Assembly: GCA_038234045.1 (NCBI GenBank)
Contig: JBBSUX010000098.1
Location: 1 to 11,455 of the forward strand
Direction of reading: 5' to 3'
DNA: 11,455 nucleotides
Origin: JBBSUX01 sp038234045
GTDB lineage: Bacteria > Pseudomonadota > Gammaproteobacteria > Burkholderiales > Burkholderiaceae_C
Shown here: piece by piece, positions 1 to 7,684 of the stretch
Numbering within the stretch: position 1 is the stretch's first letter
How the letters are laid out: each line of letters opens with the position of its first letter
Program-made: the position numbers and the translations under genes
The notes under the pieces: generated by a model
What the model was told of the DNA's origin: nothing
The model's input: only the letters and a program-made list of their open reading frames with translations
Databases searched by the model: none

Positions 1-1064
1 AACAGCAAGGCAGCTTCGGCGCCGCCATCGGCTGAAACAGCGACCAGAGGCACGCCCCCGAGCGATCTGAGCGCTACCTGCCCGGCGGCAAGCGGAGCTC
101 CCGCGATTGCGTTAGCGCCCTGACGCCACTGGGCAAAGGCCGCTGCGTCAGTGGTGCCCATCTGCGCTCCGAGCGCATCGAAGGCGCCATTAATGGCGGT
201 GGCCATCGCAGGATCGGCAATCGCGATGTCGGCCTGGAACGGCCCACGCGGGCCGAGCGCTAGCAGCGCGCCAACTTCAGCATCGTTCGCAATTTGGTGT
301 TGACCACCGGCCGCTAGCGCACCAAAAGCGGGAATGCCGCGCAAGTCCGCCGGGATGTTGATGCTGCCGAGATCAATGGTGTCGCCAACCGCTGGCAAGG
401 TACGAACCTGAACGTGCTTGCCCGCACGCTCGAGTGCCAGGCCGATGCGCCAAGCGGCGTCGTAGGCTGGCTGCGCAAGACTCTTGTTCGCCACCAGCAA
501 CACCGGCTTGGGCGGCAATGTACTCCAGACCGTCGCCAGGCTGGTCAGCTGGCTGCGGTTGATGCGGTAGCTCAGCCGGGTGGTGGGCAGGATGCGCAAC
601 ACGTTGCCAGGGGCGCGCTGGTCGGCGCAAACGAGATCGGAAATGGTGGAGGACCAGGTGGCGCCGACCCGTACAAAGCCGGTGTTGCGCGGCGCGGAAT
701 CAACGCCGATGGCAAGGCTCGCATCGCCCTTGTCCTCGGTGAAGCGGCGCGCCGAAACCGGATAACCGTCGATCGACAATACGAAGACCGAGCGGCCGCC
801 ATCACCGCGCAGGTATTCGGCGTCGAGCTGAAGGCTCGCTGATTGCAACGGCAGGCCCGCTGGAACCGGCAGAAAAAGTTCGTGCCGCGAATCGTTGTCG
901 GTGCCTTGCAACACGACCGGATTGCTGATGCCCAGCTCAGCCAGACTGACGCTGCGCTCTACCCACGGGTCGGATGTCCACTGGCGGAACACATCCGCTG
1001 GTGCTGCTGCATGGCTTGCGAGGGGTAGCGCAAAAAGCAACGCAACGGTGGCAAAGCCACCCAT
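1..1064 (-). CDS. Secreted BcsB-like protein, N-terminal part (cut by window edge)
   Basis: An open frame of 354 codons runs from an ATG at 1064 to the left edge without a stop; its C-terminus is outside the window. Residues 1-20 form a signal peptide (hydrophobic run, then a SHA-A type cleavage site), so the product is exported. Residues about 55-170 look like a beta-rich carbohydrate-binding module with the pattern FVLSIDGYPV (94-103), a Cys-Ala-Asp (146-148) and ILPTTRLSYR (158-167). A segment rich in LLVANK and GLALERAG follows (189-214). This order resembles the first half of BcsB, the periplasmic c-di-GMP-linked cellulose synthase subunit, but the match is by eye. No good Shine-Dalgarno precedes the ATG. 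In-frame TTG (1088) or GTG (1196) starts are possible, and the TTG would add an RR pair that suits a signal peptide. No bcsA partner is visible. It could instead be another secreted sugar-binding protein. Confidence 0.6.
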   Translation of the reverse strand, partial: MGGFATVALLFALPLASHAAAPADVFRQWTSDPWVERSVSLAELGISNPVVLQGTDNDSRHELFLPVPAGLPLQSASLQLDAEYLRGDGGRSVFVLSIDGYPVSARRFTEDKGDASLAIGVDSAPRNTGFVRVGATWSSTISDLVCADQRAPGNVLRILPTTRLSYRINRSQLTSLATVWSTLPPKPVLLVANKSLAQPAYDAAWRIGLALERAGKHVQVRTLPAVGDTIDLGSINIPADLRGIPAFGALAAGGQHQIANDAEVGALLALGPRGPFQADIAIADPAMATAINGAFDALGAQMGTTDAAAFAQWRQGANAIAGAPLAAGQVALRSLGGVPLVAVSADGGAEAALL

Positions 1065-1418
1065 CCGTCGAAGTTGTGAGACGGCCAAGCCTACGGGCGT
1101 GGACGCTGCGCGAGTGGTTCTGCAAGCGCGCGGCGAACTCCCCAATCCAGACCTAATGAAGCTGAGCGAGCGGGAGTGAGTGAGAGCAATATCCACAACT
1201 AGGCGACCTTCTGAGGGACGGGTAGCGGACCCTTCCGAAGAAAGGCAGACATGCCCTGAAACAATGAGTGTGGAGCGTAGCGCCCCGTATCGGTGACGAC
1301 GTGTCCAACTGCAACAGCCGATACAAGCTTGCGGAGAGCGATCTTCGCCGCGACGAGGCGCCCCTGGGCCGTCTCAAACGACTCATTTCTAACAGGACGC
1401 TACGAGATGTACGCCGGT
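1065..1418. other. 354-base stretch without an intact gene
   Basis: This lies between the start of the BcsB-like gene and the stop of pyrF. It carries no ATG-started gene with convincing codon use. The only protein-like content is the start-less minus-strand frame at 1199-1399, listed separately. A promoter for the BcsB-like gene would have to be here, but I see no clear -35/-10 pair. No convincing terminator with a T-tract follows pyrF. Confidence 0.5.
1199..1399 (-). pseudogene. Possible 3' remnant of a coding gene, unrecognised
   Basis: Minus-strand frame of 66 codons, open between a TAG at 1400-1402 and a TAG at 1199-1201. The peptide looks protein-like, with stretches such as GRLVAAKIALRKLVSAVAVG and a tail SAFLRKGPLPVPQKVA, and a modest excess of G/C in third positions. 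There is no ATG or GTG near its beginning; the first ATG comes only about 20 codons before the stop. It is therefore more like the tail of a broken gene than a working one. Its stop lies 2 bases before a GTG (1196) that is in frame with the downstream BcsB-like gene. I do not recognise the family. It may also be chance in GC-rich DNA. Confidence 0.25.
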
Positions 1419-2246
1419 TCAGCTAATTAGGGCGGCCTGCAAGCGGTCCCGTGTGGCGACTGCTTCAAGGCGCGCGGCCGCTGCAAAATCATCACCGGAT
1501 GATGCGTAAAGGATCGCTCGCGAAGAATTGACGACGATCGGGCCGTCCGGCCGCCAGCCGGCGCGCACGGTCGCGGCAGCGTCACCGCCCTGTGCCCCGA
1601 CGCCCGGAATCAGAAGCGGGACCGTGGGTGCCAGCTCCCGCACCCTGGCAATCTCGGCAGGATACGTCGCGCCCACGACCAGCCCCAGCTGCCCGTTCAG
1701 GTTCCACGGTCCCTGAGCCAGCTGCGCCAGGTGCTCGTAGAGCAGCGGTTGCCCCGGCACATCGGCCAGCCGCTGGCCCTGCAGGTCGGAGCCGCCCGGA
1801 TTCGAGGTCCGGCACAGCAGGAACGCGCCCTTGCCGGAGCGGCGCAGGTAGGGCTCGATTGAATCGAAACCCATGAACGGCGACAGCGTGACAGCGTCCG
1901 CGTCATATCGATCGAACGCCTCTCGCGCGTACTGCTCGGCGGTAGAGCCGATATCGCCGCGTTTGGCATCCAGGATCACCGGCACATGAGGTGCGATCTC
2001 GCGGATGCGCGCGATCAGCCGTTCGAGCTGATCCTCGGCGCGGTGAGCGGCAAAGTAGGCAATCTGTGGCTTGAAAGCGACGGCAAGGTCAGCCGTTGCT
2101 TCGACGATCGCCACGCAAAAATCGTGAATGCGGCGCGGATCGTCCTTGAGCCCTGCTGGAAAACGCGAGGGCTCCGGATCGAGACCGACGCACAGCATCG
2201 AAGCGTTGCGGGTTGCGGCGTCCCGCAGCATGTCGATGAATGTCAT
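1419..2246 (-). CDS. pyrF: Orotidine 5'-phosphate decarboxylase (type 2 PyrF)
   Basis: This enzyme decarboxylates OMP to UMP, the last step of de novo pyrimidine synthesis, in the cytoplasm. At 275 aa it fits the longer, type 2 PyrF group. Visible motifs are CVGLDP (19-24), the catalytic signature LDAKRGDIGSTA (92-103, with Lys95 and its flanking Asp residues), LLCRTSNPGG (143-152), a phosphate-binding loop LIPGVGAQGGD (211-221) and VNSSRAI (238-244). The ATG at 2246 starts directly at the conserved N-terminus, though no strong ribosome site precedes it. It reads leftward in the same direction as tsaB-rimI-UDG-like, but a 125-base gap with a palindromic repeat separates it from them, so it may have its own promoter. 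All active-site residues are present and I expect it to be functional. Confidence 0.97.
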   Translation of the reverse strand: MTFIDMLRDAATRNASMLCVGLDPEPSRFPAGLKDDPRRIHDFCVAIVEATADLAVAFKPQIAYFAAHRAEDQLERLIARIREIAPHVPVILDAKRGDIGSTAEQYAREAFDRYDADAVTLSPFMGFDSIEPYLRRSGKGAFLLCRTSNPGGSDLQGQRLADVPGQPLLYEHLAQLAQGPWNLNGQLGLVVGATYPAEIARVRELAPTVPLLIPGVGAQGGDAAATVRAGWRPDGPIVVNSSRAILYASSGDDFAAAARLEAVATRDRLQAALIS

Positions 2247-2310
2247 GGCAGGGATTTTACGGAGCCGTCAGCATTCGGATGATTGGCAAAGACAAGCCGC
2301 AGAGACACTG

Positions 2311-2375
2311 AATAATATTGAGAACGAAATAGACCTCTAGCGCTTTACATAAAAGCGCTACAAGCTATCAATCAA
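2311..2375. repeat. Palindromic repeat, copy A (hairpin core 2338-2360)
   Basis: A perfect 9-bp inverted repeat, TAGCGCTTT and AAAGCGCTA, surrounds a 5-base loop (2347-2351). It sits in an AT-rich patch inside otherwise GC-rich DNA. Read on the minus strand, the order is GATAGC, GCGCTT, 5-base loop, AAGCGC, then a G-TCTATTT tail. The second copy near 11166-11240 has the same order and the same loop length. I remember similar short elements scattered through comamonad genomes, but that is recollection. The element begins at the TGA stop of the UDG-like gene, so it could fold at the 3' end of that mRNA. No long T-run follows it, so a terminator role is uncertain. Confidence 0.7.
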
Positions 2376-3124
2376 GAAGCAATTGACGCGCCAGTTGCTG
2401 CGGCGCGAGCCCGGCATAAATCGTCCCAGGCGCGCGACTTGTCCTGCTGAACGCGCAACAGATAAGCCGGCGCGTAAGTGGGCACGACCGCGACATGTCC
2501 GAACCGATGCGCTTCCGCGCGCATCCGGCCCAGCGGCTCGGCGCTGCCGAGCGCTAACTGCAGTGCCAGCCGGCCCATCGCCAGAATCACCACCGGCGAT
2601 TGCGCAGCCACCGCGTGTTCGAACTGCTGATACGCGTCGGCCGACGCGGTGCCGTCTAGTGCTCCATCGGCGACGGAAGGATTTGTCCTGCCCACCGCTG
2701 CCCCGACGACCCGCGCAACACCAAGTGCGAGCCCGGTTGCGCGCAACATGTTGGCCAAAAGACGACCCGCGTCACCCGCACGCAGATCGTCCAGCGGAGA
2801 TTCCACCAGCAGCAGCCAGAGCGGCAGATCGCCGGCGCTTTCAGCGTTCGCGGCGTCTGCGCCCACCAGCGATTGCCAGGGGCCGAGGCGCAAGGAATGT
2901 AGGGCCGATTCGGCTGCCGCATCCCCGGCCGGCGGCAAGGCCTCTTGCGGCCTGGCCGCCGGCTGCGCAGCGCGCTGCGGGGGCGACTCTTCGCCCTTCG
3001 ATGTGCGAGCGGAGAGAGCGGGATCCGGGGGCGCAGCTTCTGCCTCCGCACGGGAAGGCAGCCACACCGCCACGCCCATTTCCCGGAGCATGGCGCGCTG
3101 CCTCTCGTCGAGTTCAAGTGCCAT
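2372..3124 (-). CDS. Uracil-DNA glycosylase-like protein with degenerate active site
   Basis: The 250-aa product has an N-terminal segment (1-23), a Pro/Ala-rich linker (about 25-75) and a UDG-fold domain (about 98-240). Fold markers remain: AGDAGRLLANMLRATGL (116-132), SPVVILAMGRLA (176-187), and VVPTYAPAYLLR (213-224) followed by DKSRAWDDL (228-236). Family 4 UDGs excise uracil from DNA using a GEAPG-type motif, a 4Fe-4S cluster on four Cys, and a TYHP-type motif. Here the first motif reads VESPL (107-111), His of TYHP is Ala (218), the KCRPP segment reads GAAVGRTNP (141-149), and only one Cys (237) exists. So cluster binding and normal glycosylase activity look lost; this is inferred from the family. 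The gene follows rimI by 24 bases, in the same operon. It may be a structural or DNA-binding relic. Confidence 0.8.
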   Translation of the reverse strand: MALELDERQRAMLREMGVAVWLPSRAEAEAAPPDPALSARTSKGEESPPQRAAQPAARPQEALPPAGDAAAESALHSLRLGPWQSLVGADAANAESAGDLPLWLLLVESPLDDLRAGDAGRLLANMLRATGLALGVARVVGAAVGRTNPSVADGALDGTASADAYQQFEHAVAAQSPVVILAMGRLALQLALGSAEPLGRMRAEAHRFGHVAVVPTYAPAYLLRVQQDKSRAWDDLCRARAAATGASIAS

Positions 3125-3148
3125 GGTGTGGGAATGCCTCGAAACGTT

Positions 3149-3616
3149 TCATGACCACAGGCGCAGGCTCATCACGACTGCGTCTTCGCGGACACCGGCG
3201 CTGTGCGGGTAGTAGTTTTTGCGCACCCCCACCTGCCGGAAGCCATGCGCCGCGTACACCTGCTGCGCACGCAGGTTGCTGACGCGAACCTCCAACCACA
3301 GCCAGAGCGCGTTCTGGCCGCGCGACCACAGGGTGAGCGCATTCAGCATCACATGGGCCCAGCCTTGGCGCTGGTAGGCTGGTGCAACGGCGAAATTGAG
3401 CAGATGCACCTCGTCCACGCCGCGCATGGCGACGAAATAGCCGATCAGCGTGCCGCCCGCGCTCAAAATCTGCGCCTGGTAGCCGGCGCGCAACGAATCC
3501 TCGAAGTTCGACCGCGACCACGGGTGTGAATAAGCCACCTGCTCGATCGGCAAAACGGCGTCCAGCGCTGCAGCGGTGAGCGGCTCGAACGTCGCCTCGT
3601 AGGGCTGGGCGCTCAT
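3149..3616 (-). CDS. rimI: RimI-type protein N-alpha-acetyltransferase
   Basis: GNAT-fold enzyme that transfers acetyl from acetyl-CoA to the N-terminal amine of proteins, classically ribosomal protein S18, in the cytoplasm. With the ATG at 3616 it has 155 aa, the normal RimI length. Seen are HPWS (31-34), the beta-4 segment HLLNFAVAP (71-79), the acetyl-CoA loop QRQGWA (82-87, Q/R-x-x-G-x-A type), LEVRVSN with Glu109, the VYAAHGF segment with Tyr121, and KNYYP (133-137). The ATG at 3616 overlaps the TGA of tsaB as ATGA, which argues for translational coupling. An in-frame TTG at 3643 would add nine unlikely residues. The pairing tsaB-rimI is common in bacteria. Nothing appears broken. Confidence 0.95.
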   Translation of the reverse strand: MSAQPYEATFEPLTAAALDAVLPIEQVAYSHPWSRSNFEDSLRAGYQAQILSAGGTLIGYFVAMRGVDEVHLLNFAVAPAYQRQGWAHVMLNALTLWSRGQNALWLWLEVRVSNLRAQQVYAAHGFRQVGVRKNYYPHSAGVREDAVVMSLRLWS

Positions 3617-4368
3617 ACGGCACCCAAGGCAGCGGCCGCCCAAGCCAGCCGATCGGCATCGCGCTCGGCGGTGGTGCGCGCAACCTTGTCACGCACATAA
3701 AGCGGCAACGCGCCAGCGGGCGCAAGCAGCATGCCTTCGGCCATCAGCGCGGGGGCCAGACCGAGCAGTGCTTCCGCGCTCGGACGCGCAGCAACGCTGA
3801 CGACGATGTGCGGCGCAACGCGGTTTCCGTAGACGGCCCGCGCATTGCCTGCAAGGACATGGTTACGGGCCGGATCGCCTTGGTCGACGGGGAATGTGAC
3901 GTCTTCCGGCGCGGCAACACGTGCGTCCGCCAGTTCGCGCCACCGTGCCTGGGCGGCGCTCCATTGATAAGCAGCGAAATAAACCTCGTCCATGCGCGCA
4001 TCAAGCGTTGCGAGCACATCTTCGGCGCCATGGCGCAGGCGCGCATCCTCGGCAACCGCCAGCAGGCTCGGCACAGGCACCACGTTGACGCCAGCGCCGT
4101 ACGCCAGACCCTGCGCAACAGCGCAAGCCGTGCGCAATCCGGTGAAAGATCCAGGGCCCTGGCCGAACACGATGGCTCCGAGAGCTGCGGGAGCGATGCC
4201 GGCTTCAGCCAGCAGTTCCATTACCGTCGGGATCAGGCTGGAGGACGCCGCGGCGCCGCCGGGTCCGCTGCGCGAAAGCACGCGCCCGTCCGCGAGACGC
4301 AAGGCTACCGAGAGCACGTCGGTGCCGGTGTCGAAAGCGAGCAGGGGGCGGTCGAAAGTGCTGGCCAT
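3613..4368 (-). CDS. tsaB: tRNA t6A37 biosynthesis protein TsaB
   Basis: TsaB (YeaZ) is an ASKHA-fold partner of TsaD and TsaE in the complex that moves threonylcarbamoyl from its AMP adduct to A37 of tRNAs that read ANN codons. The 251-aa product shows the N-terminal phosphate-loop strand LLAFDTGTD (9-17), the signature GQGPGSFTGLRTACAVAQGL (69-88) and LDARMDEVYF (122-131). The start at 4368 gives the usual N-terminus directly before the conserved LAFDT; an ATG at 4455 would add 29 residues of no family character and run into the dacB leader. The stop overlaps the rimI start. The TsaC partner that makes threonylcarbamoyl-AMP is encoded at 9637-10689; tsaD and tsaE are not in the window. The gene is divergent from dacB, with 113 bases between the chosen starts. 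Confidence 0.95.
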   Translation of the reverse strand: MASTFDRPLLAFDTGTDVLSVALRLADGRVLSRSGPGGAAASSSLIPTVMELLAEAGIAPAALGAIVFGQGPGSFTGLRTACAVAQGLAYGAGVNVVPVPSLLAVAEDARLRHGAEDVLATLDARMDEVYFAAYQWSAAQARWRELADARVAAPEDVTFPVDQGDPARNHVLAGNARAVYGNRVAPHIVVSVAARPSAEALLGLAPALMAEGMLLAPAGALPLYVRDKVARTTAERDADRLAWAAAALGAV

Positions 4369-4481
4369 AAGCCCGATTATCGGATGCCGGGCATGGCAAC
4401 ATGCTTCCTCAGGGGCCCTGTGCAGCTCCAGCGCCGCCCTTTCGCTTCCATCCATCGCTTAGAGCCTTGCCGCCCGTCTTC

Positions 4482-5942
4482 ATGCTTCAGAGAAAAACAC
4501 TCGCCCTCGTGCGCTCCGCCATCGCGCTGCTCCTCACCCTTTCTTTCGGCTGGCCCGGGGCGGCGATGGCGCAAGTCCTTGTGGAAGGCGCGCCCGCGCA
4601 GGGTCTTCCGGCAACGGTGCGCGCCGCGCTGGCTAAATCAGGTATTCCGGCGGGGGCGCTCTCCCTGGTCCTCACCGAAGCAAGTGGCGAGGCGGGGCCG
4701 CTATTGCGTCAGCAAGCCACGACTCCGGTCAACCCGGCATCGGTGATGAAGCTGGTGACCACTTTTGCCGCGCTGGATATTCTGGGACCCGACTTCACCT
4801 GGAAAACACCGGTTCTTTTTGACGGTCCGATCGATGCCAAAGGCGTCCTGCACGGAAACCTGGTGATTCGCGGCGCAGGGGATCCAACGCTGGTAATGGA
4901 GCGGCTCTGGCTGCTGCTGGCGCGGGTGCGCGCACAGGGCGTACGCGGTATCGATGGCGACATCCTCATCGACCGCAGCGCGTTCTCATTGCCGCCGCAC
5001 GATCCAGGTGCCTTCGATGGCGAATCCACGCGCCCATACAACGCCGCACCGGACGCATTCCTGGTGAATTTCCGCAGCGTCACGATGCAGTTTGTGCCGG
5101 ACGCATCGACCGGTTTGGCGCGCGTGGTCGCGCAACCGGCGCTGGCAGGCGTCGAGCTGCCTGCCGCCGTGCCTCTGGCTCCTTCGGGAACGGCGTGCGG
5201 CGACTGGCGAGCGCGGCTGCGCGCAAGGCTCGACGATCCCGCGCGATTGACGCTGGCGGGAAATTTCCCCGCTGCGTGTGGCGAAAAGAGCTGGTCGGTG
5301 GCGTATGCCGATCCGGCCAGCTATGCCGCCCGTGCGGTCGAGGCCATGTGGCGCGGCAGCGGCGGCGTGCTGACCGGTCAGGTCCGCGAAGGCAGCGCCC
5401 GGGCCGGTACGCCGGTGGCCTTCACTTTCGAATCGCCGCCGCTGGCCGAGGTGATCCGCAACATCAACAAGTTCAGCAACAACGTGATGGCGCAGCAGGT
5501 GTTTCTGACGCTTTCCGCGCAAGATGGTCAGACAGCCAGCTTCGAGGCCTCCCGGGCCGTGCTCGCGCACTGGTGGCGCGAACGTTTCGGCGCAGCGGGA
5601 GCGCCTGTCACCGACAACGGCGCCGGCCTCAGTCGGGAGAGCCGCGTCACAGCCGACGGACTGGCCCGGATGCTGCAGGCGGCATGGCGATCCGCACTCA
5701 TGCCCGATCTCGCGGCGTCACTGCCGCTGGCCGGCATCGACGGAACCCTGAAGCGCAGCCGCGCGCCAGCCGGCAGTGCCCACCTGAAAACCGGCAGTCT
5801 GCGGGATGTGTCGGCGGTTGCCGGCTTCGTCAACGGCGTCGACGGGCGGCGCTGGGTACTGGTGGCGATCATCAACCAGCCCAACGTCAGCGGTGCACGC
5901 GCCGTGTTCGACGCGCTGGTGGATTGGGCGGCGCGGCGCTGA
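4482..5942 (+). CDS. dacB: D-alanyl-D-alanine carboxypeptidase/endopeptidase (PBP4, DacB)
   Basis: Class C penicillin-binding protein that trims D-Ala and cleaves peptide cross-links of peptidoglycan in the periplasm. From the ATG at 4482 it is 486 aa, close to E. coli PBP4. A signal peptide covers about residues 1-29 (RK near the start, hydrophobic LALV...LLLTLSFGW, ending AMA-Q). All three catalytic motifs are present: SVMK (87-90, nucleophile Ser87 and Lys90), SNN (332-334) and KTG (436-438). The long insert between the first two motifs is typical of the family. An ATG at 4401 would add 27 Pro-rich residues ahead of the signal peptide and is less likely; no strong ribosome site precedes either start. 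It stands alone, divergent from tsaB, and 143 bases upstream of the hydrolase gene. Confidence 0.96.
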   Translation: MLQRKTLALVRSAIALLLTLSFGWPGAAMAQVLVEGAPAQGLPATVRAALAKSGIPAGALSLVLTEASGEAGPLLRQQATTPVNPASVMKLVTTFAALDILGPDFTWKTPVLFDGPIDAKGVLHGNLVIRGAGDPTLVMERLWLLLARVRAQGVRGIDGDILIDRSAFSLPPHDPGAFDGESTRPYNAAPDAFLVNFRSVTMQFVPDASTGLARVVAQPALAGVELPAAVPLAPSGTACGDWRARLRARLDDPARLTLAGNFPAACGEKSWSVAYADPASYAARAVEAMWRGSGGVLTGQVREGSARAGTPVAFTFESPPLAEVIRNINKFSNNVMAQQVFLTLSAQDGQTASFEASRAVLAHWWRERFGAAGAPVTDNGAGLSRESRVTADGLARMLQAAWRSALMPDLAASLPLAGIDGTLKRSRAPAGSAHLKTGSLRDVSAVAGFVNGVDGRRWVLVAIINQPNVSGARAVFDALVDWAARR

Positions 5943-6075
5943 AGCATACGCACGAGGCCAGCCCGGCCGCGTTGCGTTGCGCGTCGACTACGCTGGTACT
6001 AACCCGCGTAGCCCCGCGCCGCCCGCCTGATTAACATGGCAATGCGAAAAAAGAACGCTCGTACTATTTTTATCC

Positions 6076-6080
6076 AGGAG
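6076..6080 (+). promoter_or_regulatory. Shine-Dalgarno AGGAG of the lipoprotein hydrolase
   Basis: A consensus AGGAG lies 5 bases before the ATG at 6086 in an AT-rich leader (6048-6085). It fixes this start and is the best ribosome site in the window. I found no sigma-70 pair with acceptable spacing in 5943-6075. Confidence 0.8.
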
Positions 6081-6085
6081 TTTCG

Positions 6086-7645
6086 ATGAAGACGATTCAC
6101 GCACTGGCGCTGATCAGCGCAGCCGCCTTGCTCGCCGGTTGTGGCGGGGGCTCCGACAGCGGCGGCAGCGCATCGGTTGACAACAGCGGCGCTCGCGGCA
6201 CGCTCCAGTTCAACCCACCGCTGCGCATCACCGGCCTAACCGCTGAGGAATTCACCGGCCAACTAAGTGCCAGTGCTGCGGGCAAGCAGCTGATGGCGCT
6301 TGCCGGTACGCCCAAGTGCGGCATCAACTTCGACTACATCCAGTACGGCACGGTCGGTGGCCAGAACGAGCCCACCAATGCAACCGGCGCGCTGATGGTG
6401 CCGACCGGCGCCGATCCTGCCTGTACCGGCGCGCGCCCGATCGTTCTGTATGCCCACGGCACGACCACCGACAAGGCTTACAACATTGCCGACATCACTG
6501 ATCCGACCAAGTCGGGAGCCAGCGAAGGCTTGCTGATCGCGGCGCTGTACGCCGCCCAGGGCTTCACCGTGGTGGCACCCAACTATGCGGGCTACGACCG
6601 TTCCACCCTGAGCTACCACCCCTATCTCAACGCCGATCAGCAGTCCAAGGACATGATCGACGCGCTGTCTGCCGCCCGCAAGGCACTTCCGAGGGTCGGA
6701 AGCGCCGATTCGGGCAAGCTCTTCGTCACGGGCTATTCGCAGGGCGGCTATGTGTCGCTGGCTACGCAGCGTGCCCTTCAGGCATCGGGCCAGACGGTCA
6801 CTGCCGGCGCTCACCTCTCCTCGCCCGCTGCCATCAGCCTGCTGCTCGACTACAGCGCGTTCGGTGCACCGGCTCTGGGCGCGACGGTCTTTCAGCCCCT
6901 TATCACCACCAGCTGGCAAAAGGAATTCGGCAATATTTATTCGACGCCCGGCGACATCTACGAGCCGCAGTACGCGAGCGGTATCGAATCGCTGCTGCCT
7001 AGCACGACGCCGCTGAACACGCTGTTTGCGAACGGCAAGCTGCCTGCGCAGGCGCTCTGGCCGGCCAATGCGGTTCCGGGCCCGGCCACACCCGCCTTCG
7101 CTCCGTTCTATGGCCCGAACAACCTGCTCAAGCAGAGCTTCCTCACCGCCACCGTGACCGATGCGGTGATCAACGCCTGCCCCGGCAATGCGTTTCCGCC
7201 GACGGCGGGATCGCGCAGCAGTGCCACGCCGCTTGCCTGCGCGCCTACGACCGGGATCCGCAAGGCTGCTCTGGCCAACGACCTGCGCAATTTCGTACCG
7301 AACGCGCCGACATTCTTCTGTGGTGGCGCCAACGATCCCACGGTGAATTTCGAAAGCACGCGAGCCACGGCCGGGTATTTCGCAGCCAAGGGTCTGCCTG
7401 CCAGCGCCCTGACGGTGCTTGATCTGGAAACCGCCCCAAGCAGTGCGGCTGATCCGTTCGCACCCGCCAAGGTCGGCTTCGCCCAGGCCAAGGCAGCGAC
7501 TGCAGCGGCAGCAGCAGCCTCCGGCGCCAATGCTGTGGGACAAGCCACAGCTGTCGTCCTCGCCTACCACGGAAGCCTGGTGCCACCGTTCTGCAATGCC
7601 GCTGCCCGCGGTTATTTCCAGCAGGTTCTGGCCTCCGGCCGCTAA
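6086..7645 (+). CDS. Alpha/beta-hydrolase lipoprotein (esterase/lipase-like)
   Basis: The 519-aa product starts with a lipoprotein signal ending LAGC (lipidated Cys19), followed by a Gly/Ser-rich tether, so it should be anchored to the outer or inner membrane. The hydrolase domain shows an oxyanion segment LYAHGT (121-126), the nucleophile elbow GYSQG (216-220, Ser218), a candidate acid in GGANDPTV (413-420, Asp417) and a candidate base in AYHGS (493-497, His495). The triad order and spacing fit secreted esterases, lipases or related acyl hydrolases; substrate is not evident. Several Cys (78, 113, 365, 385, 412, 503) could form disulfides. An Ala-rich stretch occurs at 467-480. An OmpW-like gene follows after 39 bases, suggesting co-transcription. 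A peptidase role is possible but less likely. Confidence 0.85.
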   Translation: MKTIHALALISAAALLAGCGGGSDSGGSASVDNSGARGTLQFNPPLRITGLTAEEFTGQLSASAAGKQLMALAGTPKCGINFDYIQYGTVGGQNEPTNATGALMVPTGADPACTGARPIVLYAHGTTTDKAYNIADITDPTKSGASEGLLIAALYAAQGFTVVAPNYAGYDRSTLSYHPYLNADQQSKDMIDALSAARKALPRVGSADSGKLFVTGYSQGGYVSLATQRALQASGQTVTAGAHLSSPAAISLLLDYSAFGAPALGATVFQPLITTSWQKEFGNIYSTPGDIYEPQYASGIESLLPSTTPLNTLFANGKLPAQALWPANAVPGPATPAFAPFYGPNNLLKQSFLTATVTDAVINACPGNAFPPTAGSRSSATPLACAPTTGIRKAALANDLRNFVPNAPTFFCGGANDPTVNFESTRATAGYFAAKGLPASALTVLDLETAPSSAADPFAPAKVGFAQAKAATAAAAAASGANAVGQATAVVLAYHGSLVPPFCNAAARGYFQQVLASGR

Positions 7646-7684
7646 TCCGGTCCCGTTCATCGACCATTTATCAGGCCGAACATC

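Noticed and set aside
414..842. Plus-strand frame of 142 codons in the left end
   Set aside because: The minus-strand frame here is open for 354 codons with a signal peptide and beta-domain patterns. The plus-strand product shows no domain.
2383..3282. A 299-codon plus-strand frame opposite the UDG-like gene
   Set aside because: It is a Pro/Arg-rich shadow. The minus-strand frame keeps UDG-fold motifs and operon spacing with rimI.
4391..4404. Small inverted repeat GCATG/CATGC between tsaB and dacB as a possible operator
   Set aside because: Only 5 bp per arm with a 4-base gap; such repeats are common by chance and no promoter elements place it.
6031..6067. TTAACA and TACTAT as a sigma-70 promoter for the hydrolase lipoprotein
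   Set aside because: The spacer is 25 bases, far from the usual 16-18, so the pair is not convincing.
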